The notes: a model not told the origin generated them from the letters alone. A stretch of DNA of 64,000 bases from Colwellia sp. 12G3 (GCF_002836775.1 NZ_PJAQ01000068.1:62001-126000), one strand, 5' to 3'; positions 1-9,208 are shown, counted from the stretch's first letter. Numbers and translations are program-made.

Positions 1-873
1 AGTTTGCTGAGAGTATTGAAATTTTACCGGGAAAGGCGTGTTTTCAAGGGCAACTATTGCCAGAGCAACTTCACCCAACGCAGAGTGTTTAGGTGGCATT
101 GAAGAATGTCCACCGATTGCAATTTTTGTTAACTTTAAACTGAGATAGCCTTTTTCAGCGATACCAATTAAAGCAACAGGGCTGTTAATCCCAGGGATAA
201 CACCGTCACTAACAATGCTCCCTCCTTCATCTAAAATATATTCAAATTCAATATTTCTATTTCTTAACCGATCAGCTATTTGTAGGGCCCCATTTAGACC
301 ACCAATCTCTTCATCATGACCAAAGGCTAAATAAATACTTCTTTTAGGTGCAAAACCTTTACCAATTAGGTTTTCAACGGCTTCCATCATGCCTACTACA
401 CCAGATTTTATGTCGATAGCGCCGCGCCCCCAAATAATGCCATTTTCAATATCACCTGAGAACGGTGCATGGCTCCATCTATCTAAGGTTTGTCCGTCTG
501 CTGGCACAACATCTAAATGGCTTATTAATAAAGTTGGTTTTAACGATGGATTTGTACCCTTCCAGTGATACAGCAAGCTATAATTATTTACTTTTTCTAG
601 CTCAAGAGTTTGATGAAGTTTTGGAAATTCTTCCGCTAAAAACTGATGAAAATCGACAAACGCCTGTTCGTTAACTTTATTGTCATTATTACTAGAGATC
701 GTTTTAAATTGAATAGCCTCAGATAGTCTTAATGCTAAAGCTTCTTTATTTAAAGTGGAGTTGTCTAACAGCGGTTTTAACACTGTTTTTGACGAGGTAA
801 AATTTGCCGTGTTAACAGTGATAATAACAATAAGCACAACAAATAATGAACCGAGTAACTTTATAAATTTCAT
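1..873 (-). CDS. M20 family metallopeptidase (partial, C-terminus outside window)
   Basis: Zinc-dependent exopeptidase of the M20 family, closest in style to the carboxypeptidase S / PM20D1 group. The 291 codons present read cleanly from ATG at 873 to the window edge, so the C-terminal half is missing only because the window ends. An N-terminal hydrophobic stretch (residues 5-22) suggests a signal anchor or signal peptide, placing the enzyme in the periplasm or at the inner membrane. Metal-ligand motifs are visible: SHLDVVPAD (His119, Asp121), GRGAIDIKSG (Asp154) and GHDEEIGG (Glu188-Glu189, the catalytic/ligand pair). A GGAAAA ribosome binding site lies about 9 bases before the start. The family is clear; the substrate (dipeptides or N-acyl amino acids) cannot be told from this part. 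Confidence 0.85.
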   Translation of the reverse strand, partial: MKFIKLLGSLFVVLIVIITVNTANFTSSKTVLKPLLDNSTLNKEALALRLSEAIQFKTISSNNDNKVNEQAFVDFHQFLAEEFPKLHQTLELEKVNNYSLLYHWKGTNPSLKPTLLISHLDVVPADGQTLDRWSHAPFSGDIENGIIWGRGAIDIKSGVVGMMEAVENLIGKGFAPKRSIYLAFGHDEEIGGLNGALQIADRLRNRNIEFEYILDEGGSIVSDGVIPGINSPVALIGIAEKGYLSLKLTKIAIGGHSSMPPKHSALGEVALAIVALENTPFPVKFQYSQQT

Positions 874-991
874 ACTGGCGTTTTCCATGTGATTTTTTAT
901 TTGAAAAGCGATGATTTGACCTAGAATACGACACCTTAGATTTGAGCAAGAAATAAGGGGTGAGATTAGGCTTTTTCATTCAACTATCCAC

Positions 992-2629
992 TTATTCTTC
1001 TTCCCAGACCACCTTAGCATCAGGCGAATTAGGAATTAAATTGCCGTACTTTTGTTCTAATACATTGCGTTTAATTTTCATTGTTGGCGTTAGACAATTG
1101 TTTTCTATAGTCCATTCACTTTTGCACAGGAAGAGATAATCGACCTTTTGATGTACCTCTAACTCATCATTGACTGTTTTTAAAAAACATTTAAGCCTAT
1201 TTTCTACCGCTACATCCTTTCTATTTAATAACCCTGCCAAGACGACTAAAGCGATGGGTTGCTTTAGTCCTATGCCTATAACGCACACTTGTTCAATATC
1301 AAGGCTGGCACTTAATGCACTTTCAATAGGCACGGGGGCTACATATTTACCTTTCCCTGTTTTGAACTGCTCTTTGATACGGCCAATAATGTTGTATACA
1401 CCCTCATCATTAATTTCGCCTATATCTCCTGTATGAAACCATCCATGAGTAAAAGATGCTGCTGTAGCCTCGGGATTTAAATAATAATCACTAAATACCG
1501 CATCACCACGAATAAGAATTTCTTTTTCGGCTGACAGTTTCATCTCAACACAATCAATAGGCACTCCAATAGTACCGATATTTTTCTCAGACCAAGGAAA
1601 ATTTCCGCATGACATACCTGATGTCTCAGTCATCCCCCAACCTTCGCAAATCGGCATGCGTAATTTTTGATACCACTTCAGCAAAGACTTGGCAATAGGT
1701 GCAGAGCCTGAGCCAAAAATAGTGACATGCTGCAAGCCTAATTCACTGCGAATTTTATACGCAACGAACCGACCGACTACAGGTATCGCTAATAATATAT
1801 TAAGTTTATTTTGTGGTATTTTTGTCAAAACACGTGATTGAAATATTGACCATAATCGAGGCACAGAATAAAAGGCAGTGGGTTTAGCATATTTTAGATC
1901 GTCAATAAAAGTATCGAATGATTCGGAAAAAAACAGTTCGAAGCCAACATATAAACTAACAAACTCAAAGCTTCGCTCTGTAACATGCGCTAACGGTAAA
2001 TAAGAGAGCACTCTATCACTATCTTTAAACTTGATTGCGATGGATGAATGTTGCGCTGCTGACGCTAAGTTTTTATAAGTTAAAACAACGCCTTTTGGAT
2101 CGCCGGTTGAACCCGAAGTATAAACGATTGTAGCCATATCATTAATCAAGGGCATGTTGATAACTGACAACGGTTTGAAATCAATTAACCAGTCACTGAA
2201 ATTTACCCGAGCATTCACTGTAGGATAAGGAAAGGCTATACGCAGTACATTTTTTGGAATAGCTTCTTCGGCAGGATTAGTATCATCAAGTTTACCAATA
2301 AATACCGCTTTTATATCGCTATGTTCAATAACGTAACTGATGGTGCGTGTATTGGCTGTTGCATAAATGGGTACACTTACCATACCAGCCATCATAATAG
2401 CTAAATCTGCGATAATCCATTCAGCGCAGTTCTTAGATAAAATGCCTATTTTACTACCTTTTTCATAATGTTGAGCTTTCAATCCTGACGCTATGCAACG
2501 CGCCTGATGCTCTACATTACGCCATGTAAACTGATGCCATTCGCGATTTACCGGCTGGTTCATTAGCACCTCATCAGGATGAGATTTTGTATGCCTTAAT
2601 AAATTATCTATAGGTGTAAAGTATTCCAT
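992..2629 (-). CDS. Long-chain acyl-CoA synthetase (AMP-forming)
   Basis: Member of the ANL adenylate-forming superfamily: activates a fatty acid with ATP to acyl-AMP and transfers it to CoA. Motifs seen in order: P-loop-like YTSGSTGDPKG (residues 170-180), EGWGMTET (329-336), WFHTGD (397-402) with the ribose-binding Asp, and GRIKEQFKTGKGKYVAP (416-432) around the hinge. At 545 residues it is slightly shorter than E. coli FadD and resembles the FACL/FadD15-like subgroup. ATG at 2629 is preceded by AGGA. It stands alone on its strand, with about 440 noncoding bases upstream. Chain-length preference is not visible; the class assignment is firm, the exact substrate is inference. Confidence 0.88.
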   Translation of the reverse strand: MEYFTPIDNLLRHTKSHPDEVLMNQPVNREWHQFTWRNVEHQARCIASGLKAQHYEKGSKIGILSKNCAEWIIADLAIMMAGMVSVPIYATANTRTISYVIEHSDIKAVFIGKLDDTNPAEEAIPKNVLRIAFPYPTVNARVNFSDWLIDFKPLSVINMPLINDMATIVYTSGSTGDPKGVVLTYKNLASAAQHSSIAIKFKDSDRVLSYLPLAHVTERSFEFVSLYVGFELFFSESFDTFIDDLKYAKPTAFYSVPRLWSIFQSRVLTKIPQNKLNILLAIPVVGRFVAYKIRSELGLQHVTIFGSGSAPIAKSLLKWYQKLRMPICEGWGMTETSGMSCGNFPWSEKNIGTIGVPIDCVEMKLSAEKEILIRGDAVFSDYYLNPEATAASFTHGWFHTGDIGEINDEGVYNIIGRIKEQFKTGKGKYVAPVPIESALSASLDIEQVCVIGIGLKQPIALVVLAGLLNRKDVAVENRLKCFLKTVNDELEVHQKVDYLFLCKSEWTIENNCLTPTMKIKRNVLEQKYGNLIPNSPDAKVVWEEE

Positions 2630-3068
2630 CAGTCATTCCTATATTATTTGTATTGCTAAGGTAGTTTGCTGCGCACTTATCGTGATTGAGCTAAAGCCCA
2701 TGTTTGCCTACTAGTTATAGCCCTCACAGATTGACTCACATCTGTAATAGGTAATGGTCTATTCAATAGTTTTGATTAAAATAGTACTGTTTACTGGCTC
2801 CCAAAAGACATCCCATTGCAATTATCTGAACAGCAATGAGCGTTGAACGGACGTAGATAATGACCAATTACCTGTCGACCTTATTAGCTCAACTAACTAG
2901 CGAAATCCGACCTTATTCATCGATAACTCATCTAATCTAATGATCACTGATATAGTTAAGCTGACGTTACAGGCTTCAAGGCTAAAAGTCACCAATATAG
3001 ACCAAAGCAGCCATTAGTCATATCTAAAAACGAGAAACTGAGTTCTGCTTTTAGCTTTCAAACACCCC
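2630..3068. other. Noncoding stretch, no gene recognised
   Basis: About 440 bases between the acyl-CoA synthetase start and the ArsR-type gene end. No convincing reading frame, hairpin terminator or RNA gene was found. The synthetase promoter should lie at the left end. The stretch reads like degenerate intergenic sequence. Confidence 0.4.
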
Positions 3069-3359
3069 TTATGTTTCATCAATACAGCAATCATCTTGAA
3101 AAAAAGCAATAACGGCTTGCAGCTTTTCATAGTTAACAACGCAAAACAAAGTGCGACCTTCACGTCTTTGTATAATGAGATCAGCTGATACTAAGCTCGA
3201 TATATGATGCGACAACGTAGAACCAGGAACATCAAGCTCTTGCTGTAGGCTGCCAACCGCAATGCCTTGCTGCCCTGACAGAACTAATCTTTTAAAAATA
3301 GTTAATCTGGTTGGATGTCCTAATTCTTTCAATGCTTTAGCTATTACTTCAATGGTCAT
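3069..3359 (-). CDS. ArsR/SmtB-family winged-helix repressor
   Basis: Small DNA-binding repressor of 96 residues, typical for the family. The winged helix-turn-helix covers about residues 10-80, with the start HPTRLTIFKRLV, the recognition-helix region VPGSTLSHHISSL (about 44-56) and the wing RREGRTLF. The classic ArsR metal motif ELCVCDL is absent (ELDVPG instead). The only cysteines other than the one in the wing (LFCVV) are a C-terminal CC pair (FFQDDCCIDE), which could sense metals or oxidants; that is inference. It is divergent from the permease at 3467, and two matching operators fill the shared promoter, so it most likely represses both itself and the permease. The start has GAGAGAAA upstream. 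Confidence 0.88.
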   Translation of the reverse strand: MTIEVIAKALKELGHPTRLTIFKRLVLSGQQGIAVGSLQQELDVPGSTLSHHISSLVSADLIIQRREGRTLFCVVNYEKLQAVIAFFQDDCCIDET

Positions 3360-3380
3360 AGTTAATTTCTCTCGTTTTTT

Positions 3381-3404
3381 ATATTTCGATATTACCAGAA
3401 ATAT
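3381..3404. promoter_or_regulatory. Operator 1 for the ArsR-type repressor (putative)
   Basis: Imperfect palindrome ATATTTC-N10-GAAATAT, with the same arms and the same 10-base spacer as the second site at 3430-3453. It lies about 20 bases ahead of the repressor start, where it would block the repressor's own promoter. Confidence 0.65.
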
Positions 3405-3405
3405 A

Positions 3406-3434
3406 TTGACAAGGATAATTTAAATCTCTATATT
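3406..3434 (+). promoter_or_regulatory. Sigma-70 promoter of the permease gene
   Basis: TTGACA at 3406-3411, exactly 17 bases of spacer, then TATATT at 3429-3434. The -10 hexamer is inside the second operator, so repressor binding would occlude RNA polymerase. The predicted transcript start is near 3441. Confidence 0.7.
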
Positions 3435-3460
3435 TCGATTATTCCGGAAATATAGAGATT
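3423..3460. promoter_or_regulatory. Operator 2, long palindrome over the permease promoter
   Basis: Perfect 14-base arms AATCTCTATATTTC (3423-3436) and GAAATATAGAGATT (3447-3460) around a 10-base centre. The inner ATATTTC-N10-GAAATAT repeats operator 1. It overlaps the -10 box and reaches to 6 bases before the permease ATG, so in RNA it could also fold over the ribosome binding region. Confidence 0.7.
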
Positions 3461-3466
3461 AAGATT

Positions 3467-4405
3467 ATGTCTACAGAAATGAAAAGTGCACTTGAGTTTT
3501 TTATTACAACCTTCGCAGAATTAGCCATTTTATTTATTATCATTAGCTTTGTTGTCAGCGTCATAAACGACAAACTACCACCTGAAAAAATCAAGCAATT
3601 ACTCAGCGGTAACCGAGGGTACGGTGTGGCAGTTAGCCTTGGTGCGTTAACGCCATTTTGTAGTTGTTCTACATTACCAATGACAATCGGATTAATAAAA
3701 GCTAGAGCTGCATTTGGCCCAATAATGGCTTTTTTATTCACATCACCTTTATTGAACCCATTTATTGTCGGCCTTTTTTGGCTAACATTTGGGGTTAAAG
3801 TTACCTTGATTTATAGTGTTTTCGTTATTGTGTTAGCCATTGTCAGCGGTTATTTCTTAGAGAAATTTCATTTCGAACGTTTTATTAAAGCTGACTTATT
3901 CACATCCAGTTGTGGTGAAAAGTCGAATAATGACAAACAAGACAGTGTGGAATGTAATAGTTCAAAAAATCAGAGTCCAAGTACTGTGCAACAGTCTTCA
4001 CAACATTGGAATAAATTACTCGTAGATACGACTAAACAGTTTATATCCTTCGCCCCTTATATGATGATCGGCGTTGGTGTTGGTGCCTTATTACACGGTT
4101 ACGTACCACAAGATGCTTTTGAAAACTTACAGGGTTATAGCGTGATAATAATAATTCCACTCGCGGCAATCGTTGGCGTATTTCTCTATGTTCGTGCATC
4201 AACCATGGTACCGATTGCTACAGCTTTAATTGCTAAAGGCATGAGCATGGGATCGGTCATTTCACTCACTATAGCAGGCGCTGGAGCAAGTTTACCTGAA
4301 ATGATTATGATGAAACGCATGTTCCACTGGCCATTAATGTTTGCTTTTATCTTTGTAGTGTTTGCCACAGCATGTATCACTGGCTTTGCTATTGAGCTGA
4401 TTTAA
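3467..4405 (+). CDS. Permease of the UPF0718/DUF318 (YraQ/ArsP-like) family
   Basis: Inner-membrane permease of 312 residues with about eight hydrophobic segments. The hallmark Cys motif TPFCSCSTLP sits at residues 62-71, in the first half of the family's two-fold repeat; the second half carries VRASTMVPIATAL. The central hydrophilic loop (about 140-185) contains scattered cysteines (SSCGEKS, VECNSS). Related permeases (ArsP) export trivalent organoarsenicals, while others are linked to metal or thiol stress. Control by an ArsR-type repressor supports a metal(loid) or toxic-compound efflux role, but the substrate is unknown. A second, distant relative is encoded at 48677. It is probably co-transcribed with the short remnant frame at 4431. 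Confidence 0.82.
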   Translation: MSTEMKSALEFFITTFAELAILFIIISFVVSVINDKLPPEKIKQLLSGNRGYGVAVSLGALTPFCSCSTLPMTIGLIKARAAFGPIMAFLFTSPLLNPFIVGLFWLTFGVKVTLIYSVFVIVLAIVSGYFLEKFHFERFIKADLFTSSCGEKSNNDKQDSVECNSSKNQSPSTVQQSSQHWNKLLVDTTKQFISFAPYMMIGVGVGALLHGYVPQDAFENLQGYSVIIIIPLAAIVGVFLYVRASTMVPIATALIAKGMSMGSVISLTIAGAGASLPEMIMMKRMFHWPLMFAFIFVVFATACITGFAIELI

Positions 4406-4430
4406 TAATTAAAGCATAAGGAACTAAATA

Positions 4431-4547
4431 ATGAAGATTTCACATAACTTTGACAGTGGTAGTATTGCGGTAATCGATACTAAAGATATTAGTAACATTC
4501 AGTTAGAACTAACAACTGATAGTAACTATTTGAAGACGGACAATTAA
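4431..4547 (+). pseudogene. Remnant: N-terminus of an M14-type carboxypeptidase gene
   Basis: A 38-codon frame with an AAGGA site ahead of its ATG. It begins MKISHNFDSGSIAVI and continues with SNIQLELTTD, which resembles the conserved N-terminus of bacterial cytosolic carboxypeptidases (M14 family), recalled as roughly MKIS-NFDSG-I-V with NIQL. The full proteins are about 370-380 residues with a zinc site, and none of that remains: the frame stops at 4547 and unrelated sequence follows. I read it as the leftover 5' end of a deleted gene. A genuine 38-residue protein is possible but less likely. Confidence 0.5.
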
Positions 4548-4621
4548 TGCGTGTAATTGGTATTATATTGAAAGATCAATTTCTTATATTTACAAGGTTT
4601 TGTACCGTAAACTGGAACCAT

Positions 4622-4644
4622 AAAAAAGCGCCTTTCGGCGCTTT
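4622..4644 (-). terminator. Intrinsic terminator of acs
   Basis: Stem AAAGCGCC / GGCGCTTT (4625-4632 with 4637-4644) around a four-base loop. On the minus strand it is followed by a U-run (A-run 4622-4627 on the plus strand). It lies 34 bases past the acs stop. Confidence 0.85.
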
Positions 4645-4678
4645 AATTATGATACTAGTAGTGATAAACAATTAGTGT

Positions 4679-6625
4679 TTATGCACCGTGAATAATACGT
4701 TGAGAAATCAAGTTCTCAACAACACTTGGGTCTGCCAAGGTTGAAGTATCACCTAAAGTATCGACATCATTCTCAGCAATCTTACGTAAAATACGACGCA
4801 TGATTTTACCTGAACGTGTTTTCGGTAAACCTGGTGCCCATTGAATGTAATCAGGTTTAGCAAAACGGCCTAATTCTTTCGCAACAAATTCACGTAGCTC
4901 TGCATTTAACTCGTCTGATTCAGTTGCACTGCCCATTAAGGTCACGTAACAATAAACGCCTTGGCCTTTAATTTCATGTGGGTAACCAACAACTGCAGCT
5001 TCAGCAACTGCTGGATGAAGTACTAACGCACTTTCAATTTCAGCTGTACCAAGTCGATGACCTGATACGTTAAGCACGTCATCAACACGGCCTGTTATCC
5101 AGTAGAAACCATCTTCGTCACGTTTCGCGCCATCACCAGTAAAATAGTTACCTGGGTATTGACCTAAGTACGTTTGATAGAAACGATTGTGATCGTTATA
5201 AACCGTACGTAGTTGTCCTGGCCAGCTAGCCGTCATGACTAATAAGCCTGCGTTTTCACCTTCTAAGGTATTACCTTCTTTATCAAACAGCGCTGGCTGT
5301 ACACCAAAGAATGGCTTACCTGCACAACCTGGTTTCATGTCGACTGCACCCGGTAGTGAGGTAATTAAAATACCACCTGTTTCTGTCTGCCACCACGTAT
5401 CAACAATTGGGCAATTACTCTTGCCAACCACTTCATAATACCAATGCCATGCTTCAGGGTTAATGGGTTCACCTACCGTACCTAATAAACGTAAAGACGA
5501 TAAATCAGATGCGTTAACTAAGTCATCACCAATACTCATCAATGCACGAATCGCTGTAGGCGCTGTGTAGAATACGTTAACTTTATGTTTTTCACATACT
5601 TGCCAAAAACGACCTGCATCTGGGTATGTTGGTACACCTTCAAATACTAAAGTCGTTGCACCGTTTGCTAACGGGCCATAGAAAATGTAAGAGTGACCAG
5701 TGATCCAACCGGCATCGGCTGTACACCAGTAAATTTCGCCTTCTTTATAATCGAAGACATATTTATGGGTCATTGCAGCATAAAGAATGTAACCACCACA
5801 AGTATGAACGACACCTTTGGGTGTACCTGTTGAACCTGAGGTATAAAGAATAAATAATGGATCTTCAGCATCCATTATTTCTGGCTCACAGACTGCTGTT
5901 TGTTTCGCTACCGCTTCTTCGTAGTTAATATCTACTTTTTCATTCCAAGCAACATCACCACCGGTACGGGCAACAACAATAACTGAATGAACATTAGGAC
6001 AATCGGCAACAGCCGCATCAACATTCGATTTAAGTGGAATGCGCTTACCGCCACGAAGACTTTCATCAGCTGTGATAATTACTTTACAATCGGCATCTAA
6101 AACACGTGCTTTAATAGACTCTGTCGAGAAGCCACCAAATACTACTGAATGGATTGCACCAATACGGGCACACGCTAACATAGCGTAACCCACTTCAGGG
6201 ATCATCGGCATGTAGATACAAACACGATCGCCCTTTTTAACACCGCGTTCTTTTAATAAGTTAGCTAAGCGACACACATGATCGTGTAATTCTTGGTAAG
6301 TAACTTTTGAGTCATCGTTTGGATCATCACCTTCAAAGATGATGGCGGTATCATTTGCTTTAGTCGCTAAATGACGATCAATACAGTTATAACTTACGTT
6401 AAGTTTAGCGCCAGAGAACCAGCTAATCTCAGAGTTTTTAAGATCAACTTTACTTACGCTGTCCCAAGGTTGATACCAATCAATAAATTCTTTTGCTTGC
6501 TCGCCCCAAAATTCATCAGGTTGTTCGATTGATTGCTTATACATAGCATCGTATGTAGCCGCATCAATATGAGTATGCGCTTTGGCTTTCTCTGAAACTG
6601 GATAACAAGATTTTAATTCTTTCAT
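4679..6625 (-). CDS. acs: Acetyl-CoA synthetase (AMP-forming)
   Basis: Converts acetate, ATP and CoA to acetyl-CoA, AMP and pyrophosphate; a cytoplasmic enzyme for scavenging acetate. The 648 residues match the usual length (E. coli 652). Features seen: the acetyl-CoA synthetase N-terminal region ([16 protein letters not shown]), the nucleotide motif [11 protein letters not shown], the TWWQTETGG motif, and the C-terminal [11 protein letters not shown] with the catalytic Lys607. In relatives that Lys is switched off by acetylation. A strong GGAAGAG site precedes ATG 6625. It is monocistronic, with its own terminator. Identification is secure. Confidence 0.97.
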   Translation of the reverse strand: MKELKSCYPVSEKAKAHTHIDAATYDAMYKQSIEQPDEFWGEQAKEFIDWYQPWDSVSKVDLKNSEISWFSGAKLNVSYNCIDRHLATKANDTAIIFEGDDPNDDSKVTYQELHDHVCRLANLLKERGVKKGDRVCIYMPMIPEVGYAMLACARIGAIHSVVFGGFSTESIKARVLDADCKVIITADESLRGGKRIPLKSNVDAAVADCPNVHSVIVVARTGGDVAWNEKVDINYEEAVAKQTAVCEPEIMDAEDPLFILYTSGSTGTPKGVVHTCGGYILYAAMTHKYVFDYKEGEIYWCTADAGWITGHSYIFYGPLANGATTLVFEGVPTYPDAGRFWQVCEKHKVNVFYTAPTAIRALMSIGDDLVNASDLSSLRLLGTVGEPINPEAWHWYYEVVGKSNCPIVDTWWQTETGGILITSLPGAVDMKPGCAGKPFFGVQPALFDKEGNTLEGENAGLLVMTASWPGQLRTVYNDHNRFYQTYLGQYPGNYFTGDGAKRDEDGFYWITGRVDDVLNVSGHRLGTAEIESALVLHPAVAEAAVVGYPHEIKGQGVYCYVTLMGSATESDELNAELREFVAKELGRFAKPDYIQWAPGLPKTRSGKIMRRILRKIAENDVDTLGDTSTLADPSVVENLISQRIIHGA

Positions 6626-6902
6626 TTCTCTTCCTTCGGACTTAACTTGATTTTTATGTAAGTAAGCTAACTCTGTGGTTAACTTTTGGTCACGTTCAAC
6701 TGCTATAAGACATGCTAAAATTTTTAGAAGGCTTTTGATATACGCCTTTAGTCTTGATTTTACGCTTTTACTCTATTTATTTGACCCAATAACTTTTACC
6801 CATATTGGTAGAAAGCTCAAGTAATTAAAACAACTAACTCATAACTTAACATTGAACGCACTAATTGACAACGCTGTCATAATTTACTTAAATGTTGCCA
6901 AT

Positions 6903-6935
6903 AAAAAGCACCTGTCGTTACGTTGGGTGCTTTTA
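6903..6935. terminator. Orphan terminator-like hairpin
   Basis: AAAAGCACC (6904-6912) pairs with GGTGCTTTT (6926-6934) around a 13-base loop. It is T-rich on the exit side of both strands. No gene ends nearby: acs starts 280 bases to the left and the next gene has its own terminator at 7184-7208. Confidence 0.6.
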
Positions 6936-7007
6936 TTGATCTATTCACTTTGTTTTTCTAAATATTAATGCGGATGCATGATACGAGTTATACCCGTTAC
7001 ATTAATT

Positions 7008-7140
7008 TAGTGATCAAAATTCAATGAGGATAAATTTTCAAGTCAAGGCGTGTGATTGAGCAATAGCTGGCTATTGGGATTGAGTGCAACACAGAAAGTG
7101 TAGATTTAGACCATTAGAAGAGGGGCAATTAATTAGAGTA
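7008..7140. repeat. Degenerate dispersed repeat (copy A; second copy near 46.88 kb)
   Basis: The core at 7053-7092 (tgattgagcaat ... gctattgggattgag) aligns with 46882-46920 at most positions and both are followed by GGGCAAT-like sequence. Ends are not well defined. It resembles small non-autonomous repeats common in marine gammaproteobacteria. Confidence 0.4.
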
Positions 7141-7183
7141 ATTAGTACGCTACCAAAAGAATAAATCCAATTTTAATAGACAT

Positions 7184-7208
7184 AAAAAAACCGAGCGCGT
7201 GGCTCGGT
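7184..7208 (-). terminator. Intrinsic terminator of the DUF6172-type gene
   Basis: Stem ACCGAGC / GCTCGGT (7190-7196 with 7202-7208) followed on the minus strand by seven U. It lies about 40 bases after the stop at 7246. Confidence 0.85.
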
Positions 7209-7245
7209 CCTATAAATGATTACTAAAGTTAGCGCACGTTAGCGA

Positions 7246-7566
7246 CTACTCGTCATCTAATTCAATATCGTCTTCATCTCTTGGCGTAAAGGTTCTAATA
7301 CCTTCTTTGGCTACGATCTCAATGTAAAAAGACGTTAAGCCCTCAACTTGTGTTTGATCAATACGCTTATTAATGTCTGACAATTCTACTGGCTCTGCTT
7401 CTTCTTTGGTATTACCAAATTGGCAATCAAAATCCCAAAAGTCAGCACCTGAAGGTAATTTTTTATTACGTTCTCTTTTAAGATATTTTTTAACTTCGTG
7501 TTTAACAGAATCAACACGTCTTTCAAGTTTAATTTTCTCGTGGGTTAATTCAAATACTTTTTTCAT
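7246..7566 (-). CDS. Conserved hypothetical protein, DUF6172-like
   Basis: A cytoplasmic protein of 106 residues with no signal peptide or membrane segment. It starts MKKVFELTHEKIKLERRVDSVKHEVKKYLKRER, has the central SGADFWDFDCQFG motif and an acidic tail (EDDIELDDE). These match my recollection of a small uncharacterised family (DUF6172) found in proteobacteria. No function is known, and the neighbours offer no clue: it is monocistronic with its own terminator. The basic N-terminal half (many Lys/Arg) would allow nucleic acid binding, but that is only a suggestion. Confidence 0.8.
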   Translation of the reverse strand: MKKVFELTHEKIKLERRVDSVKHEVKKYLKRERNKKLPSGADFWDFDCQFGNTKEEAEPVELSDINKRIDQTQVEGLTSFYIEIVAKEGIRTFTPRDEDDIELDDE

Positions 7567-7724
7567 GGATGGCCTTAAGTCGATGGCTACAATTACTCGC
7601 CTTTACGGTACGAATAATAGGTGTAAATTAGATAATGGCAGTATTTTACGTTACTTTCACGCAAGTAGCGAGATAGTGATGGCAACACAGCATAAAAAAA
7701 TTACTGTCTTGCCATAAGCCAATG

Positions 7725-8681
7725 CTATAGCGCTAACATTGCTTGAGTTGCCGCGATTAAATGATGCTTAGTATTGGGTTCAACAGAGGCATGACCCGAC
7801 GCTTCACTAAGTACTAAGGTTGATTTAGGCAATTTTTGGTGTAATAACCAAGCATTATCTGCAGGACAAACTATGTCGTAACGGCCATGTACTATTGCGG
7901 TTGGAATATCTTTTATTTTGTCGCAATTGGCTAAAATTTGGTTGTCTGTTAAAAAACAATCATTAACCATGTAATGTGCTTCGTGACGCGCTAATGTCCA
8001 AGCATGGTCATCACCTGTTGCGGCATCAACAAATGCTTGGTCTGGTTTTAAGGTACAACAACGAATTTCCCAAATACTCCAAGCGGTAGCAATTTTTTGC
8101 GCAAGTTCTTTATCTTCACCCACTAACATGGCATAAGCTGCTTTAGTCGTCGCTTGTGCGCGTCCTTCTGGCAGAACATCGACATAATCTTGCCAGTAAT
8201 CAGGGAAAATACGTGCCGCGCCCCCACCAGAAAAAGTCCAATTAGTGTCAACGTCTCTACCTAAGAAAATTCCACGTAAGACTAAACTACTCACACTTAC
8301 CGGATGAGTTTGTGCATAGACTAAAGAAAGAGTAGAGCCCCAAGAGCCTCCAAAAACATGCCATTTTTCAATCGCTAAATGCTGACGAATCTTTTCTATA
8401 TCAGCCACTAAAAAAGTGGTTTCATTATTATCTAAACAACCGTGCGGTAATGAACGGCCACAACCACGTTGATCAAATAAAATTATATGATATTGCTGGG
8501 GATCAAAAAAACGTCTGTCATTCGTTGAACAACCACCACCTGGGCCACCATGAATAAAAAGCACAGGTTGCCCTTTTGGATTACCACATTGTTCTACATA
8601 AATTTGATGTTGACCATCGACATCAAGTAAGAAGTCATTAAAAGGGGAAATTTCAGGGTAAAACTCATTCAGGGTGCTCAT
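7725..8681 (-). CDS. pip: Proline iminopeptidase
   Basis: Alpha/beta-hydrolase of peptidase family S33 that removes N-terminal proline from peptides, in the cytoplasm. At 318 residues it has the usual length. Seen: the oxyanion loop HGGPGGG (44-50), the substrate-side DQRGCGRS (70-77), the nucleophile elbow GGSWGSTLS with Ser113, a later Asp in HGRYDIVCP (about 268) and His in SGHASVEP (about 297), completing the triad. The GGSWGSTL motif and the cap region separate it from general hydrolases. ATG 8681 follows GAGAATAA. No operon partner is evident. Confidence 0.93.
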   Translation of the reverse strand: MSTLNEFYPEISPFNDFLLDVDGQHQIYVEQCGNPKGQPVLFIHGGPGGGCSTNDRRFFDPQQYHIILFDQRGCGRSLPHGCLDNNETTFLVADIEKIRQHLAIEKWHVFGGSWGSTLSLVYAQTHPVSVSSLVLRGIFLGRDVDTNWTFSGGGAARIFPDYWQDYVDVLPEGRAQATTKAAYAMLVGEDKELAQKIATAWSIWEIRCCTLKPDQAFVDAATGDDHAWTLARHEAHYMVNDCFLTDNQILANCDKIKDIPTAIVHGRYDIVCPADNAWLLHQKLPKSTLVLSEASGHASVEPNTKHHLIAATQAMLAL

Positions 8682-8796
8682 TATATTATTCTCTTTATTC
8701 GCATTAGGTATCGCCTGCTATGGCGTGAATAGATCATTTAACTCAGTTAGCAGCGATGCACTTTATTTACTTGGATTATTTCTAGCTGGTTAATGC

Positions 8797-9174
8797 TTAA
8801 CTTAGATCTAAAGCAAACTTCTTTAATATCTCGATTGGTACTATTTCCAAGGCTTTAATATGGGTTTTTCTTAAATGAACTCTTGGGGCTCTATCACTTT
8901 GATAAGCTTCTAGCCAGCGCTCTGCACATAAACACCAAGTATCTCCAGGTTTTATGCCTGCAAAATTAAATTCAGGTATTGGCGTAGATAAATCATTACC
9001 CTTAAAGCGAGAAAATTCTAAAAACTGCTGACTTGCTTCAATACAAATGGTATGCGAACCAACATCTAGCTCAGAGGTATTGCATTTATTATCACGAAAA
9101 AAACCAGTGATGGGATCGCCACCACAACCGACTAGCGCTTCACCGAATACATTAATTGACTCATCCATTTCCAT
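8797..9174 (-). CDS. DUF2237 family protein
   Basis: A small conserved bacterial protein of unknown function, here about 126 residues from the preferred start. Family signatures: NVFGEALVGCGGDPITGFFRDNKC, FLEFSRFKGNDLSTPIPEFNFAGIKPGDTWCLCAERWLEA (in two parts around 45-90) and the ending HIKALEIVPIEILKKFALD. Most relatives, as I recall, carry a CC pair before DPMTGF and another in the following turn; here each pair has only one Cys. The reading frame stays open to 9243, but its first 12 codons lie inside a dispersed repeat (9209-9283). I therefore chose ATG 9174, which has GAGA 8 bases upstream and matches where the conserved region begins. ATG 9207 and 9168 are alternatives. Confidence 0.8.
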   Translation of the reverse strand: MEMDESINVFGEALVGCGGDPITGFFRDNKCNTSELDVGSHTICIEASQQFLEFSRFKGNDLSTPIPEFNFAGIKPGDTWCLCAERWLEAYQSDRAPRVHLRKTHIKALEIVPIEILKKFALDLS

Positions 9175-9208
9175 AATTTTTCTCATTGCTACGACAGTTG
9201 AACTCATC

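Larger units (their letters stand above)
6626..7183. other. Intergenic region upstream of acs
   Basis: About 560 bases with no convincing gene. It holds the acs promoter region, an orphan hairpin at 6903-6935 and a degenerate repeat element around 7008-7140, listed separately. Confidence 0.5.

Noticed and set aside
465..674. Plus-strand frame at the window start
   Set aside because: It lies antisense to the M20 peptidase gene, which shows clear metal-site motifs.
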